A DNA stretch of 59,982 nt from Anaerolineaceae bacterium UBA6073 (GTDB lineage Bacteria > Chloroflexota > Anaerolineae > Anaerolineales > Anaerolineaceae). How positions within the stretch are numbered: position 1 is the stretch's first letter; the number at the start of each line of letters is the position of its first letter. The notes beneath the pieces were generated by a model. That model was not told the origin of the DNA. It did not search any database and was given only the letters and a program-made list of their open reading frames with translations. The stretch spans positions 1 through 59,982 of the forward strand of contig DIXT01000035.1 in the NCBI GenBank assembly GCA_002436085.1, read 5' to 3'. This document shows, one piece after another, positions 45,104-53,238 of the stretch. Both the position numbers and the translations under genes were made by a program.

Positions 45104-46371
45104 GCGCGGATAACTTCGATCCCGCCCATAAAGGGCAGCAGCACTTCCGGCACCCGAATGCTCCCGTCGGCCTGTTGATAGGTCTCCATCACGGCAATCA
45201 GCGTGCGCGGTAAACCCAAACCCGAGCCGTTGAGCGTGTGCAGATACCTGGCAGTGGACCCGTCCGCGGGGCGGTACTTGATGTTCGCGCGCCGCGCCTG
45301 GAATTCCCCGATATTGGAAACAGACGAAACTTCCAGCCATTCCTGGCAGCCCGGCGCCCACACTTCCAGGTCGTAGGTCTTGTGCGAGCCAAAGCTCAGG
45401 TCGCCGGTAGACTGCAGCAGCACGCGGTAGGTCAGGCCCAGCTGCCGGCACGTTTCCTCAGCATCCGCGACCATCTTCTCAAGCTGCGCGGCCGAATCCT
45501 TGGGCAGGCAGTACTTGTACATTTCCACCTTATCAAACTGGTGGCCGCGTTTGATGCCGCGCACGTCCCGCCCCGCGCTCATTTTCTCCCGGCGGAAGCA
45601 GGCAGTATAGGCGGTCAGGTTGAGCGGCAGGTCGGCTTCGTCCAGCACTTCGCCCATCATCATGCCTGTCAGCGGCACTTCCGCGGTTGGGACCATCCAG
45701 AAATCTTCTTCCGCGTCGTGATAAAGGTTGTCCGCAAATTTGGGCAGCTGACCCGAGGCAAACATGACCTCCTGGCGCACCATCCAGGGCGGATAAATCT
45801 CGCGGTAGCCCTGGCGGATATGCAGATCCAGCATCCAAAAGATCAGCGCGCGTTCCAGCCTTGCCCCGGCGCCTTCCAGCACATAAAAACGCGTGCCCGC
45901 CAGCCGGACGCCGGCTTCAAAATTAATCATCCCAAGGCGCGGACCCAGGTCCCAATGCGCCTGGGGTTCAAATTCAAAGGCGGGCTTCTCACCGATTGTG
46001 CGCACGACGATATTGTCTTTGTCATCCACCCCTATGGGCACATCCGGGTCCGGGATATTTGGCAATCCGGCCACGCTCAGGTGCAATTCCGCTTCGACCG
46101 CTTTCAGTTTCTCATCCAAGGCGGCAATGCTGTCCCCAAGCGCGCGCATAGCGTCAATCTTTTCCTGGCGGGAGGCAGCATCTTTCATCCTGCCGATTTC
46201 CTTGCTAACCGCGTTGCGCTCAGCTTTTTTCGCTTCGACTTCCAGGATGAGGGCGCGACGCGTCTCGTCCTGCTCCAAAATCTGGTTTACGACGCCCACG
46301 TCCATATGGCGTTTGCGCAGGGACTCACGAATAAATTCAGGTTGCTCACGAATTAACTTTAAATCCAACAT
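45100..46371 (-). CDS. serS: Seryl-tRNA synthetase
   Basis: The 423-residue class II synthetase has an N-terminal coiled-coil arm that holds tRNA(Ser) (about 27-100, Lys/Glu/Ala-rich). Motif 2 is FRREKMSAGRDVRG with FDKVEMYKY, and motif 3 is GSGLGLPRTLIAVMET. ATG 46371 has AGGAG 7 nt upstream; the frame continues to 46506 without support. A TAGAAT at 46426-46421 could be its -10. It diverges from the LysM gene at 46527. Confidence 0.97.
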   Translation of the reverse strand: MLDLKLIREQPEFIRESLRKRHMDVGVVNQILEQDETRRALILEVEAKKAERNAVSKEIGRMKDAASRQEKIDAMRALGDSIAALDEKLKAVEAELHLSVAGLPNIPDPDVPIGVDDKDNIVVRTIGEKPAFEFEPQAHWDLGPRLGMINFEAGVRLAGTRFYVLEGAGARLERALIFWMLDLHIRQGYREIYPPWMVRQEVMFASGQLPKFADNLYHDAEEDFWMVPTAEVPLTGMMMGEVLDEADLPLNLTAYTACFRREKMSAGRDVRGIKRGHQFDKVEMYKYCLPKDSAAQLEKMVADAEETCRQLGLTYRVLLQSTGDLSFGSHKTYDLEVWAPGCQEWLEVSSVSNIGEFQARRANIKYRPADGSTARYLHTLNGSGLGLPRTLIAVMETYQQADGSIRVPEVLLPFMGGIEVIRA

Positions 46372-46512
46372 AATATTTCTCCTCAGGCGCCGGGAAGCAG
46401 CACCAGCGTGACTGTGTATTATTCTACCAATGGAATGGGCTGGGTGCCAGAGAGCGGTACAGCAGCGGGCAAATTCGGCTTGGCGTTTCAGGCAAGACTT
46501 GCGCAAAACAGC

Positions 46513-46518
46513 TATAAT
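46513..46518 (+). promoter_or_regulatory. -10 box of LysM gene, leaderless arrangement
   Basis: TATAAT ends 8 nt before ATG 46527 with no ribosome site between. Confidence 0.55.
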
Positions 46519-46526
46519 ATGCCATC

Positions 46527-47126
46527 ATGAAACAATTAACCATCCTTTGCCTCTTCCTCCTCCTGGCGCTCGTGGTAGTTCCTCCCATGGCTGCTGATGC
46601 GTTTCCAGCCGAACAAGGCTTGCAAGCGTCCGGTGAACTGAACCCTGCCGCGGTCAATCCTCAGCAGGAGGCCACCAGCTCGTACGTGAACACCATCATC
46701 ACCTCCACCCCCAACGCGGATGGCTCTATCATTCACGTCGTGCAGGAAGGTGAAACGCTGTGGGCGATTGCCTTGGCTTATGGGCTGACCGGAGCGGAGA
46801 TTATGACCAACAGCGGCAACAGCCCGTTGGCAACCGACGTTTACGCCGGCCAAATTCTGATCATCCGTCTGGCAAACCCGGCCACCGCCACCCTGACGTT
46901 AACCCCCACGCCTACACGCATTACCCCGCAGCCCACGCAACTGCGCCCATCCCTGACACCCGTTCCCTCCCGTACGCCTCAGCCCACCCCGACCGAAACG
47001 CCGGTGCCCCCCATCCTTCAGCGCGCCTTCGCGGATGGAAAGACTGTCGGGCTTGTCCTGGCAGGCCTGAGCGCTGTTGGGGTTCTGGTTGTGCTGATGG
47101 TTGGTTTCCTGAAAAAAGTAAAATAG
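46527..47126 (+). CDS. LysM protein with C-terminal membrane anchor
   Basis: The 199-residue protein has an N-terminal signal segment (LTILCLFLLLALVVVPPMAADA) and one LysM module (about 70-114, with VVQEGETLWAIALAYGL). A 45-residue Thr/Pro linker (PTPTRITPQPTQ and similar) and a final membrane helix (VGLVLAGLSAVGVLVVLMVGF) ending KKVK follow. It would hang on the outer membrane face with the LysM in the wall. No enzyme domain is seen. It diverges from serS. Confidence 0.82.
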   Translation: MKQLTILCLFLLLALVVVPPMAADAFPAEQGLQASGELNPAAVNPQQEATSSYVNTIITSTPNADGSIIHVVQEGETLWAIALAYGLTGAEIMTNSGNSPLATDVYAGQILIIRLANPATATLTLTPTPTRITPQPTQLRPSLTPVPSRTPQPTPTETPVPPILQRAFADGKTVGLVLAGLSAVGVLVVLMVGFLKKVK

Positions 47127-47267
47127 GCGGCAATTTTCCCTGCCTGGAGAGCTTTTATCGCGCATGCGTCTGCTTCAGGCGTTATTATGATGCGTGCCTT
47201 ACGCCAGGAATGCCCCAAATATCGGTCATCCAACCGGCTTAGCACGCGGGAAAAAACCGCGATGCTC

Positions 47268-47297
47268 TTGACACCCTCAAAATGCCAGTGCTAAAAT
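47268..47297 (+). promoter_or_regulatory. Strong sigma-70-type promoter before a non-coding stretch
   Basis: TTGACA (47268-47273), 18-nt spacer, TAAAAT (47292-47297). This is the best -35/-10 pair in the window, yet no open frame starts within 240 nt. Confidence 0.7.
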
Positions 47298-47303
47298 ATC
47301 CGG

Positions 47304-47464
47304 GAAGAGGTGTTCTATGGTTGCAGTCAGCCTGAATCAGATTCAAAACGGGAGCCAGCTAATCGCCGGCGTTCCCGTTCAAGGCCGTACAGCGCCTGTA
47401 GGTCGTTAAGCCTCTGCTCTTCGCGATGACAACCACGGGCGTCCACCGACCCCGTGGTTTTTTT
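47304..47464 (+). ncRNA. Candidate structured RNA or attenuated leader
   Basis: This roughly 160-nt transcript is predicted from the promoter to the terminator. An internal hairpin pairs aacggga (47347-47353) with tcccgtt (47373-47379). The 5' ggttg (47319-47323) can pair with caacc (47430-47434), which overlaps the terminator's left arm, so the two structures exclude each other. gaagag near 47305 can pair with ctcttc near 47417. No known riboswitch, 6S, SRP or tmRNA signature was recognised. It lies 85 nt before a GNAT gene that it may control. Confidence 0.5.
47431..47464 (+). terminator. Rho-independent terminator of the candidate RNA
   Basis: A perfect 9-bp stem aaccacggg / cccgtggtt around an 11-nt loop, followed by seven T. 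Confidence 0.85.
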
Positions 47465-47548
47465 GTTTTACTGAGCTGCAGGATGTCGGTTCCCCGTTTA
47501 TTGGTCTGTTGCATTGTTAATTTGATAAATTAAAGAAGGTAGTGAAGC

Positions 47549-48544
47549 ATGAACACAATCAATAACTTGAATAACACACGCGCCATTCCAGGGTTGGAAT
47601 ACCGCGCGTATCGCGGTGAAACTGATTTTCCTGCCATGGTGGAAATCTGGAACCAGATGCGCGCGGCAGGCTTCGTGGAAGGTTCGTATACGCTGGAAGA
47701 CGTTGCGATCGACTTCCGTCATCTCTACAATTGCGATCCTTTCCAGGATATGATTTTTGCTGAGCTTAATGGTGTCCCCGCCGCGTTTGGGCGTTTGATG
47801 TGGCTGCAGGAAGGTCCCCGCAAGGTCTTTTACCAGATGTTCCACATGAACCCAGCTTTACAGGACTTGGGCATCGATGCGCCCATGCAGGAATGGATGG
47901 AAGAACGCCAGCTCGAAATTGCAGCCGGTCTTGCGGACGAACGCGAGAAGGTTTTCATTCAGCTTTGCGACCAGGAGGACGTGCACAGTATGCGTCTTCT
48001 TGAGAGTTTTGGCTACAAGGCCGTGCGCTGGTATTTCAGCATGTGGCGCGACCTGGACGAGATTCCGGAAGTCGAACTGCCCGAGGGCATCGAGGTCCGC
48101 CCGGCCTTGCCCAGCGAATATCACAAGGTGTGGGAGCGCGCCAACGAGGCGTTCAGCGAACATTGGGGCTTTGTGGAGCCGCGCGAAGAAGACTATCAGA
48201 ACTGGAAGGAGGGACGTTGGTTCCAACCGATGCTCTGGCAGGTCGCCTGGGTGGACGGCGAACCCGTGGGTCAGGTGGAAAACTATGTTGACAGCGTGGA
48301 AAATGAGAAGCTTGGCAGACTGCGCGGCTACACCGAAGGCATCAGCGTGCTCAAAGCCTACCGTGGGAAAGGCATAGCCCGTGCGCTCATCGCGCGCTCG
48401 TTGGGCATGCTCAAGGCGCTGAACTTGCAGGAAGCTGCCCTTACAGTGGATTCCGGCAACGCCAGCGGGGCTCTGCGGCTGTATGAGAGCATGGGCTACC
48501 GCACTTACCGTACCACGGTGGAGTGGCGCAAGCCTCTGGCTTAG
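47549..48544 (+). CDS. Double-GNAT acetyltransferase
   Basis: The 331-residue protein has two GNAT domains in tandem. The N-terminal domain (about 17-165) lacks a clear acetyl-CoA loop, while the C-terminal one (about 180-330) has YRGKGIARALIARSLGML (the Q/R-x-x-G-x-A loop) and SGNASGALRLYESMGYR. This one-dead, one-live layout occurs in mycothiol-synthase-like and other double GNATs. The acyl acceptor is unknown. The start is 15-20 nt after an AAAGAAGG site, downstream of the structured leader. Confidence 0.85.
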   Translation: MNTINNLNNTRAIPGLEYRAYRGETDFPAMVEIWNQMRAAGFVEGSYTLEDVAIDFRHLYNCDPFQDMIFAELNGVPAAFGRLMWLQEGPRKVFYQMFHMNPALQDLGIDAPMQEWMEERQLEIAAGLADEREKVFIQLCDQEDVHSMRLLESFGYKAVRWYFSMWRDLDEIPEVELPEGIEVRPALPSEYHKVWERANEAFSEHWGFVEPREEDYQNWKEGRWFQPMLWQVAWVDGEPVGQVENYVDSVENEKLGRLRGYTEGISVLKAYRGKGIARALIARSLGMLKALNLQEAALTVDSGNASGALRLYESMGYRTYRTTVEWRKPLA

Positions 48545-48559
48545 GCGCAGGAGGAATTA

Positions 48560-48600
48560 CTGTTCTTGCATGGTCCGGAGACCATGCAAGGCATTTGACC
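48560..48600. repeat. Hairpin element, copy 2 of 2
   Basis: It reads ctgttcttgcatggtc, four bases, then accatgcaag and gcatttgacc; the stem is longer than in the copy at 127-168. Further short inverted stretches follow to 48720 with no gene. Confidence 0.5.
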
Positions 48601-48720
48601 TTTAGGTCTCGAAGGTTGATCGTCGTTTTTCGTTGGGTTTTGACCTAGTCGCTCGAAACCGATAAATGATGAGACCTTCGGTCCAGACTACTTGCTCGGT
48701 CCTTACAGGAGGCTTCGCAC

Positions 48721-49161
48721 TCAGGAGACCGGCGAGAGCAAAGTTACTTTGTCGAAGAAATGATTCGCCTCCGCGTAAGTTCCTTCCGCAGAAACAGCAA
48801 CGGACCCGTCTGGCAATAAAATCTCACCAAGGGCAATAATGCGCCTTTCTGTTTTGCCGCTCATTACAGCCTGGATCGTGATGAGTTTCCGCAGTGGGAT
48901 TGGTTTGTGATATTCGATCGTCATTTTTGCAGTGACAACTCGGTACCCGGCATAGAAAATCGCTAATCCCATTGCTTCATCCATTACGGCTGCCGAGGCC
49001 CCCCCATGGACAAATCCTGGCGGTCCTTGTTGATATTCATTAAACATAAAAGATGCAACAATACGACCCTCTGGCCCTAATTCCCATTCGACACCAATAC
49101 TCTTGGGGTTTGTTTTTCCACAAACAAAACACGAACCGTGATCTGGTAATTTTTCTGTCAA
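48721..49161 (-). CDS. PaaI-type hotdog thioesterase
   Basis: The 146-residue single-domain hotdog protein contains PPGFVHGGASAAVMDEAMG, the active-site region of PaaI-like acyl-CoA thioesterases, and KMTIEYHKPIPL. A CFVCG motif near the N-terminus (about residues 11-15) is a common variant feature. Start choice: TTG 49161 is about 9 nt from AGGA; TTG 49170 is too close to it. No ATG is available. It is AT-rich and co-oriented with the PlsY-like and DegV genes, hinting at fatty-acyl handling. Confidence 0.8.
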   Translation of the reverse strand: MTEKLPDHGSCFVCGKTNPKSIGVEWELGPEGRIVASFMFNEYQQGPPGFVHGGASAAVMDEAMGLAIFYAGYRVVTAKMTIEYHKPIPLRKLITIQAVMSGKTERRIIALGEILLPDGSVAVSAEGTYAEANHFFDKVTLLSPVS

Positions 49162-49202
49162 AATTATCAATCCTATTTTCTAAAGACTTGATCAATTAGC
49201 TA

Positions 49203-49889
49203 TTATTTTCGTGGCTCCTTGCGGATCCATTCCTCGTGGTCCTGAATGTCGCGATCTAGCAATAGCCGCCGAATGATTGTTCTTTGACGTTCTTTCCTAT
49301 CAGCTGGAAGAGGACGGCGGTTTGCTTCCAATCTTTTAATGAGTGTAATTAGCGTCATACCTATAGAACACCACAAAACAATGGGGGAATCCTGTAAAAA
49401 TTGGGCAAAAAAAGGTAAAAGAAGGACTGTAAAAAGTGGGAAAATTGGGTTTTGAAAAATGTTGCCAATCGCCAATCCAGCCGATACTATAACCAGCCCC
49501 CAGGGAAAAAGCACAAATAACTCACCCAGGAAGGGACTGAATCCACGCCCGCCCTGGAAATTGAGATAAATTGGCCAGTTGTGTCCCACTATAGCAGCAA
49601 ATCCCGCCAGCATAGCCGCCGGCTCCCCCATTCCCAGACGCAATCCAAGCCAGGTCGGAAATGCGCCTTTAAAGATATCAAAAAGTCCAACCGGAACTAC
49701 CGCCCACTTCGCTACATGTTCCCACACCATGGAACCGCTGACCGTTCCACTGCCGTATTGGCGTAAATCAATTCCTTTGATCCATTTACCGGCCAGGTAA
49801 CCACTGGGTATAGAACCGAAGAAGTACCCAAATAACAAGAGAAAAATAATGCTTAGCGCCGGCTTTGAAGGAGCAAAATTAACGATCAT
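49203..49889 (-). CDS. PlsY-like glycerol-3-phosphate acyltransferase, variant
   Basis: The 228-residue membrane protein has PlsY landmarks: SIPSGYLAGKWIKGIDLRQYGSG, LFDIFKG, and GHNWPIYLNFQGGRGFSP. PlsY moves acyl from acyl-phosphate to glycerol-3-phosphate to start phospholipid synthesis. The usual GSGNxGATN loop is replaced by GSGTVSGS, and the C-terminus has a soluble basic tail of about 45 residues. A second, canonical plsY may exist elsewhere, making this a paralogue with altered acceptor. ATG 49889 has GAGG 6 nt upstream. Confidence 0.8.
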   Translation of the reverse strand: MIVNFAPSKPALSIIFLLLFGYFFGSIPSGYLAGKWIKGIDLRQYGSGTVSGSMVWEHVAKWAVVPVGLFDIFKGAFPTWLGLRLGMGEPAAMLAGFAAIVGHNWPIYLNFQGGRGFSPFLGELFVLFPWGLVIVSAGLAIGNIFQNPIFPLFTVLLLPFFAQFLQDSPIVLWCSIGMTLITLIKRLEANRRPLPADRKERQRTIIRRLLLDRDIQDHEEWIRKEPRK

Positions 49890-49917
49890 AAGCTACCTCT
49901 ATGACTTTTCCAATTAT

Positions 49918-50790
49918 CTATTCAAACAAATAACCCAACCCAATCAAACCTGGCCCGGTATGCGCTCCCATAACCGGTGAAAATTCGCTGATTGGAATCT
50001 CCAATGAAGGGTAACATTCGTTAAGCGATTGTTTTAATGCTTCAGCTTTTTCTTGAGCATCGGCATGCGTCACTGATATATCCAGTTTCTTGAATCCAGA
50101 CGTCTGCTTGGTCAGAATAGAAATGATCGTAGGAATTACGTTTTCTTTATTACGTACAACCCTGGAGGGAGCGACAATTCCCTCTTTATTTATGCTGAGA
50201 ATAGGTATGATCTGTAGTGCGCTGCCAACTAAATACGCCGCTTTACCAATCCGGCCGCCTTGGGCAAGATAATCCAATGAGTCCAACGCAGCGATCAGCC
50301 CCGATCTGTGCCTGGCATTCGTCAAATATTGAACCACCTCTTCCAGCGAAAGCCCTGCTTGCAATTGCTTTGCTGCTTCAATCGCCAATAAACCTTGTGG
50401 CGCCGCGACTAGCAAACTATCAAAAACGATCACTTTTGACAGCGGGTGTTCATTCGAAATCATTTGCGCCGCAACAACGGCAGCATTATAGCCAGAGCTT
50501 AATTGCCTCGATAGGGTAATACAAAGAACATCGCAGCCTTTCTGGTCAATAATTCTTTTAAAACCCTCATAATATTGTCCGACACTGGGTGCAGCGGTCT
50601 TTACTTCCAACTTTTGAGTGCGCATTTTCTGGTAAAGCTCACCCGGAAAGATATCAATACCATCAAGGTAGTCTTTCCCTGCAATGTTTATGGTCAATGG
50701 AAGAATTACCATACCCAATTGACTGGCTATTTCTGGTGGCACCTGTGCGACGCTACCTGTTACAACAACAGCGGTATTCTGAGTTTTCAT
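49918..50790 (-). CDS. DegV family fatty-acid-binding protein (FakB type)
   Basis: The 290-residue protein has the two-domain DegV fold: an N-terminal lobe starting VVVTGSVAQVPPEIA, the TAAPSVGQYYEGF loop, ITLSRQLSSGYNAA (binding Ser region), and a C-terminal lobe with DYLAQGGRIGKAA and GAHTGPGLIGLGY. FakB proteins present a fatty acid to the kinase FakA, giving acyl-phosphate, the PlsY substrate. With plsY-like and thioesterase genes next door this suggests a host- or environment-lipid salvage set. FakA itself is not in the window. Confidence 0.9.
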   Translation of the reverse strand: MKTQNTAVVVTGSVAQVPPEIASQLGMVILPLTINIAGKDYLDGIDIFPGELYQKMRTQKLEVKTAAPSVGQYYEGFKRIIDQKGCDVLCITLSRQLSSGYNAAVVAAQMISNEHPLSKVIVFDSLLVAAPQGLLAIEAAKQLQAGLSLEEVVQYLTNARHRSGLIAALDSLDYLAQGGRIGKAAYLVGSALQIIPILSINKEGIVAPSRVVRNKENVIPTIISILTKQTSGFKKLDISVTHADAQEKAEALKQSLNECYPSLEIPISEFSPVMGAHTGPGLIGLGYLFE

Positions 50791-50796
50791 AAGTTT

Positions 50797-50979
50797 TCAT
50801 CCTCGAATAAAAGTGACATCTGCGGGCATTCCAGGTTTTAGTTCAAGATCTGTATTAGGTACTGTGATCTTCACTGCGTAAACGGTTGTTTTACGCCCAT
50901 TCACTGTTTGAACATTTTGGGGAGTAAATTCAGCCTGATCCGAAATGTAGATGACTGCCCTGTGAAATTTTCTTTCCAC
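50797..50979 (-). pseudogene. C-terminal fragment of an efflux membrane-fusion protein
   Basis: The 60-codon frame contains RAVIYISDQAEFTPQNVQT, VYAVKITVPNTD and LELKPGMPADVTF. This is the final beta-barrel/membrane-proximal part of HlyD/AcrA-type periplasmic adaptor proteins, normally over 300 residues. The N-terminal two thirds are absent; sequence upstream is unrelated. It ends 7 nt before the DegV start. A decayed leftover of an ABC or RND efflux locus. Confidence 0.75.
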
Positions 50980-50988
50980 TGCATGCGA

Positions 50989-51579
50989 TTAGGATGAGTT
51001 CCATCTGGATCCCTTACCTTTCAATTTTAAACAAACCGCATTCATTGGAAATCGGCCGCAATCCGGGTTTGTTGCCTGGCACAATTTTCTACCCAGTAGC
51101 CATAACGGACCGTCAATTTCTCCAGGATATGATGGATTGATGAAGCGCGCTGCGAAAATCGCCTCATCTTCTCGAATCGTGGTGGAAACCCCAAGCCTGT
51201 AAAGCACCCGCATCGTGTGAACGTCAGGCTTGATGTCCATCCGGCTACAATCAAGGTCAGGAAAACGGAAATCATACATGCTCTCGATTAGGCGCACAGC
51301 CATATTGGAAATGCCGTTCCCTACTCCATAAACACTTAAGGAAGTATTTTTGACTTCACTCGCTCTTTTGTTTTTCCAAATTCCCCTGGCGTTCCCACAA
51401 ATTTTTATTTCAAGGTAAGAGATCTGTTTGAATCCCTCCCTTTGAAGAGTAGCCCGGTAATCAGGCATATCTTGAGTGGGCAGCTCCTCTATGGAATCGA
51501 TTGCAACAGATGGCACAACCGAAAGGCAATCCCTGAATGCGAGTGATCCTTTTTTAGAGATATCTGCTTGTTTTAACAT
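50989..51579 (-). CDS. Degenerate HhH-GPD (endonuclease III-like) protein
   Basis: The 196-residue protein resembles endonuclease III: YGVGNGISNMAVRLIE in the helix-hairpin-helix position, KPDVHTMRVLYRLGVS holding the catalytic Asp, and a C-terminal CQATNPDCGRFPMNAVC like the 4Fe-4S loop. The Lys that normally follows GVG is missing, and the third Cys of the cluster is replaced, so glycosylase/lyase activity and cluster binding are doubtful. ATG 51579 follows AGAG. It is AT-rich, next to the efflux remnant, and may itself be decaying or a structural paralogue. Confidence 0.65.
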   Translation of the reverse strand: MLKQADISKKGSLAFRDCLSVVPSVAIDSIEELPTQDMPDYRATLQREGFKQISYLEIKICGNARGIWKNKRASEVKNTSLSVYGVGNGISNMAVRLIESMYDFRFPDLDCSRMDIKPDVHTMRVLYRLGVSTTIREDEAIFAARFINPSYPGEIDGPLWLLGRKLCQATNPDCGRFPMNAVCLKLKGKGSRWNSS

Positions 51580-51663
51580 AACAATCTCTTTTAATACTTA
51601 TTAAAACATAAGTCTTCATTAATAACAAGGACAGAAAAACCTGACAAATTCGCCAGCCTACGT

Positions 51664-51715
51664 CAGGAGAAACCTTCATCCGCCCTGCGGGCACCTTCCC
51701 CCCAGGGAAGGTAAA
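51664..51715. repeat. Isolated accttcccc repeat block
   Basis: cttcatccgccctgcgggca and ccttccccccagggaagg match the left part of the block found at 5944, 9522, 9908 and 10140. Further on, a 16-bp unit (gtagacccccacactt) is repeated in tandem near 51769-51795. No gene lies in 51580-51826. Confidence 0.6.
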
Positions 51716-51813
51716 AATACCTCATCTCCCTGCAAACACCACCCCGCCAGTAAATACACGTAGACCCCCACACTTGTAGACCCCCACACTCACCCCCTCC
51801 AGCCCCACTCTGA

Positions 51814-51819
51814 TATAAT
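51814..51819 (+). promoter_or_regulatory. -10 box of phosphoesterase gene, leaderless arrangement
   Basis: TATAAT ends 7 nt before ATG 51827. Confidence 0.55.
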
Positions 51820-51826
51820 ACCGCGC

Positions 51827-52432
51827 ATGCCCGCTTTTCCAGCCCCAAACCCCGACCCTACAGACCACCGCTTCATCGTTCTTTCCGACACACATGTGGG
51901 CGACCGGGTGAAAGCGTTGGATGCGCGCCTGCTGGAAAACTTCCGCGCCTTTCAACCGGAAGCCATCCTGCACGCCGGAGATATCAGCGTTCCCGAAGTC
52001 CTGCAAGCCCTGGAAGCCATCGCGCCCGTCCTGGCGGTGCAAGGCAACCGCGACTGGCTGCGCCGCCTCAAGCTCCCCAAAGAACAGCGCTTCGAGGTCA
52101 ACGGCATCCGCGTCGTGCTCACGCACGGGCACGTCAGCATGTGGCACTACACGCTGAACTACCTGCGCCTGCTCATCACCGGGCGCAAAGTGAACGTGCG
52201 CGCCTTCCGCGAGCGCCTGGCAAAGCTCTACCCTGAGGCTGACCTGATCATTTTCGGGCATACCCACTACCAGCTAGACGAAATCATCAACGGCAAGCAC
52301 TTCATCAACCCCGGCGCAGCCTACCCACATCCGCTGAATCACCACCGTATCCAGTATTGCGAGCTGACAATCACAGCTGCCGGCGAGATCCAGGTGCGTA
52401 AGTTCAGCCTGCCCGAAGCACAGCATGTATAA
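51827..52432 (+). CDS. Calcineurin-like phosphoesterase, YfcE/MJ0936 type
   Basis: The 201-residue enzyme has all metallophosphoesterase motifs: LSDTHVGD, HAGDIS, QGNRDW, LTHGHV and FGHTHYQ, which bind two metal ions. YfcE/MJ0936-type enzymes hydrolyse phosphodiesters in vitro; the cellular substrate is unknown. It heads a likely unit with the SpoU methylase (14-nt gap) and the DUF711 gene (4-nt overlap). Confidence 0.9.
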   Translation: MPAFPAPNPDPTDHRFIVLSDTHVGDRVKALDARLLENFRAFQPEAILHAGDISVPEVLQALEAIAPVLAVQGNRDWLRRLKLPKEQRFEVNGIRVVLTHGHVSMWHYTLNYLRLLITGRKVNVRAFRERLAKLYPEADLIIFGHTHYQLDEIINGKHFINPGAAYPHPLNHHRIQYCELTITAAGEIQVRKFSLPEAQHV

Positions 52433-52433
52433 T
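52428..52433 (+). promoter_or_regulatory. -10 box before the SpoU methylase gene
   Basis: TATAAT overlaps the phosphoesterase stop and ends 13 nt before ATG 52447, giving a leader of about 6 nt. It could add an internal promoter. Confidence 0.4.
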
Positions 52434-52446
52434 CATCACAAGCGCC

Positions 52447-53238
52447 ATGACACAGGAAATCATCACATCCCCTCAGAACCAGTACGTGCAGGAAGCGCGC
52501 GCCCTGCTTAGCCAGCCCAAAGCGCGCCGTAAATTGCAGGCTTTCGCCGCGGAAGGCGCCCGCCTGGTGGAAGACGGGCTGCGCTCCGGAGTCCGCGCGC
52601 GCTATTTGCTGGCGCGGACTGTGCACCCCGCGCGCGTCGATGCCGTGCTTAGCCAATGTCCCGAAACCCTCCCGGTTCTTCTTGTGGAGGACAAGCTTTT
52701 TGATTCGCTCGCGGATACCGTCACCAGCCAGGGCATCCTTGGTGTGTTCGACCTGCCAGCCTGGAATCTGCCCGACGGGTTGAACTTCGCGCTCATCCTT
52801 GACCAACTGCGCGATCCAGGCAATCTGGGCGCCACGCTGCGCTCCGCGGAAGCTGCCGGCGCACAAGCCGTATTCCTCACCCCCGGAACTGCCGACACAT
52901 TTGCCCCCAAGGTCGTGCGCTCGGGCATGGGCGCGCATTTCCGCTTGCCAATCCTACAACTCGATTGGGAGACATTGGCAGTCATCCTGGCGGGGCTGAA
53001 CGTTTTCCACGCCGACATGGGTGGTGAAATCAGTTGTTGGCAGGCAGATTTTCGTTTGCCGTGCGCCCTGCTGATTGGCGGTGAAGCGGAAGGCATCAGC
53101 CCCGCGGCGGCCAACCTGGTCACCCTCAGCGTACGCATCCCCATGGCAGGCAGGAACGAGAGCCTGAACGCCGCGGTCTCCGCCGGCATTCTGCTCTTCG
53201 AAGTGCTCCGTCAGCGCAGCTCGGGAGGAACGTTGTGA
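52447..53238 (+). CDS. SpoU/TrmH-family RNA 2'-O-methyltransferase
   Basis: The 263-residue SPOUT enzyme has the N-terminal ITSPQNQYVQEARALL substrate domain, then LILDQLRDPGNLGATLRSAE, LLIGGEAEGISPAA and IPMAGRNESLNAAVSAG. The N-terminal form (SPxN..V..x..L) is typical of TsnR/YsgA-like rRNA methylases. The target nucleotide is unknown. GTG of the next gene overlaps its stop. It is distinct from the rlmB-like gene at 42665. Confidence 0.9.
   Translation: MTQEIITSPQNQYVQEARALLSQPKARRKLQAFAAEGARLVEDGLRSGVRARYLLARTVHPARVDAVLSQCPETLPVLLVEDKLFDSLADTVTSQGILGVFDLPAWNLPDGLNFALILDQLRDPGNLGATLRSAEAAGAQAVFLTPGTADTFAPKVVRSGMGAHFRLPILQLDWETLAVILAGLNVFHADMGGEISCWQADFRLPCALLIGGEAEGISPAAANLVTLSVRIPMAGRNESLNAAVSAGILLFEVLRQRSSGGTL

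Noticed and set aside
45238..46356. 372-codon plus-strand frame
   Set aside because: Antisense to serS; no domain seen.
47304..47464. 6S RNA, SRP RNA, tmRNA or T-box
   Set aside because: No central open bubble with long closing stem, no SRP tetraloop motif, no tRNA-like end and no T-box motif were found; kept only as an unclassified structured RNA.
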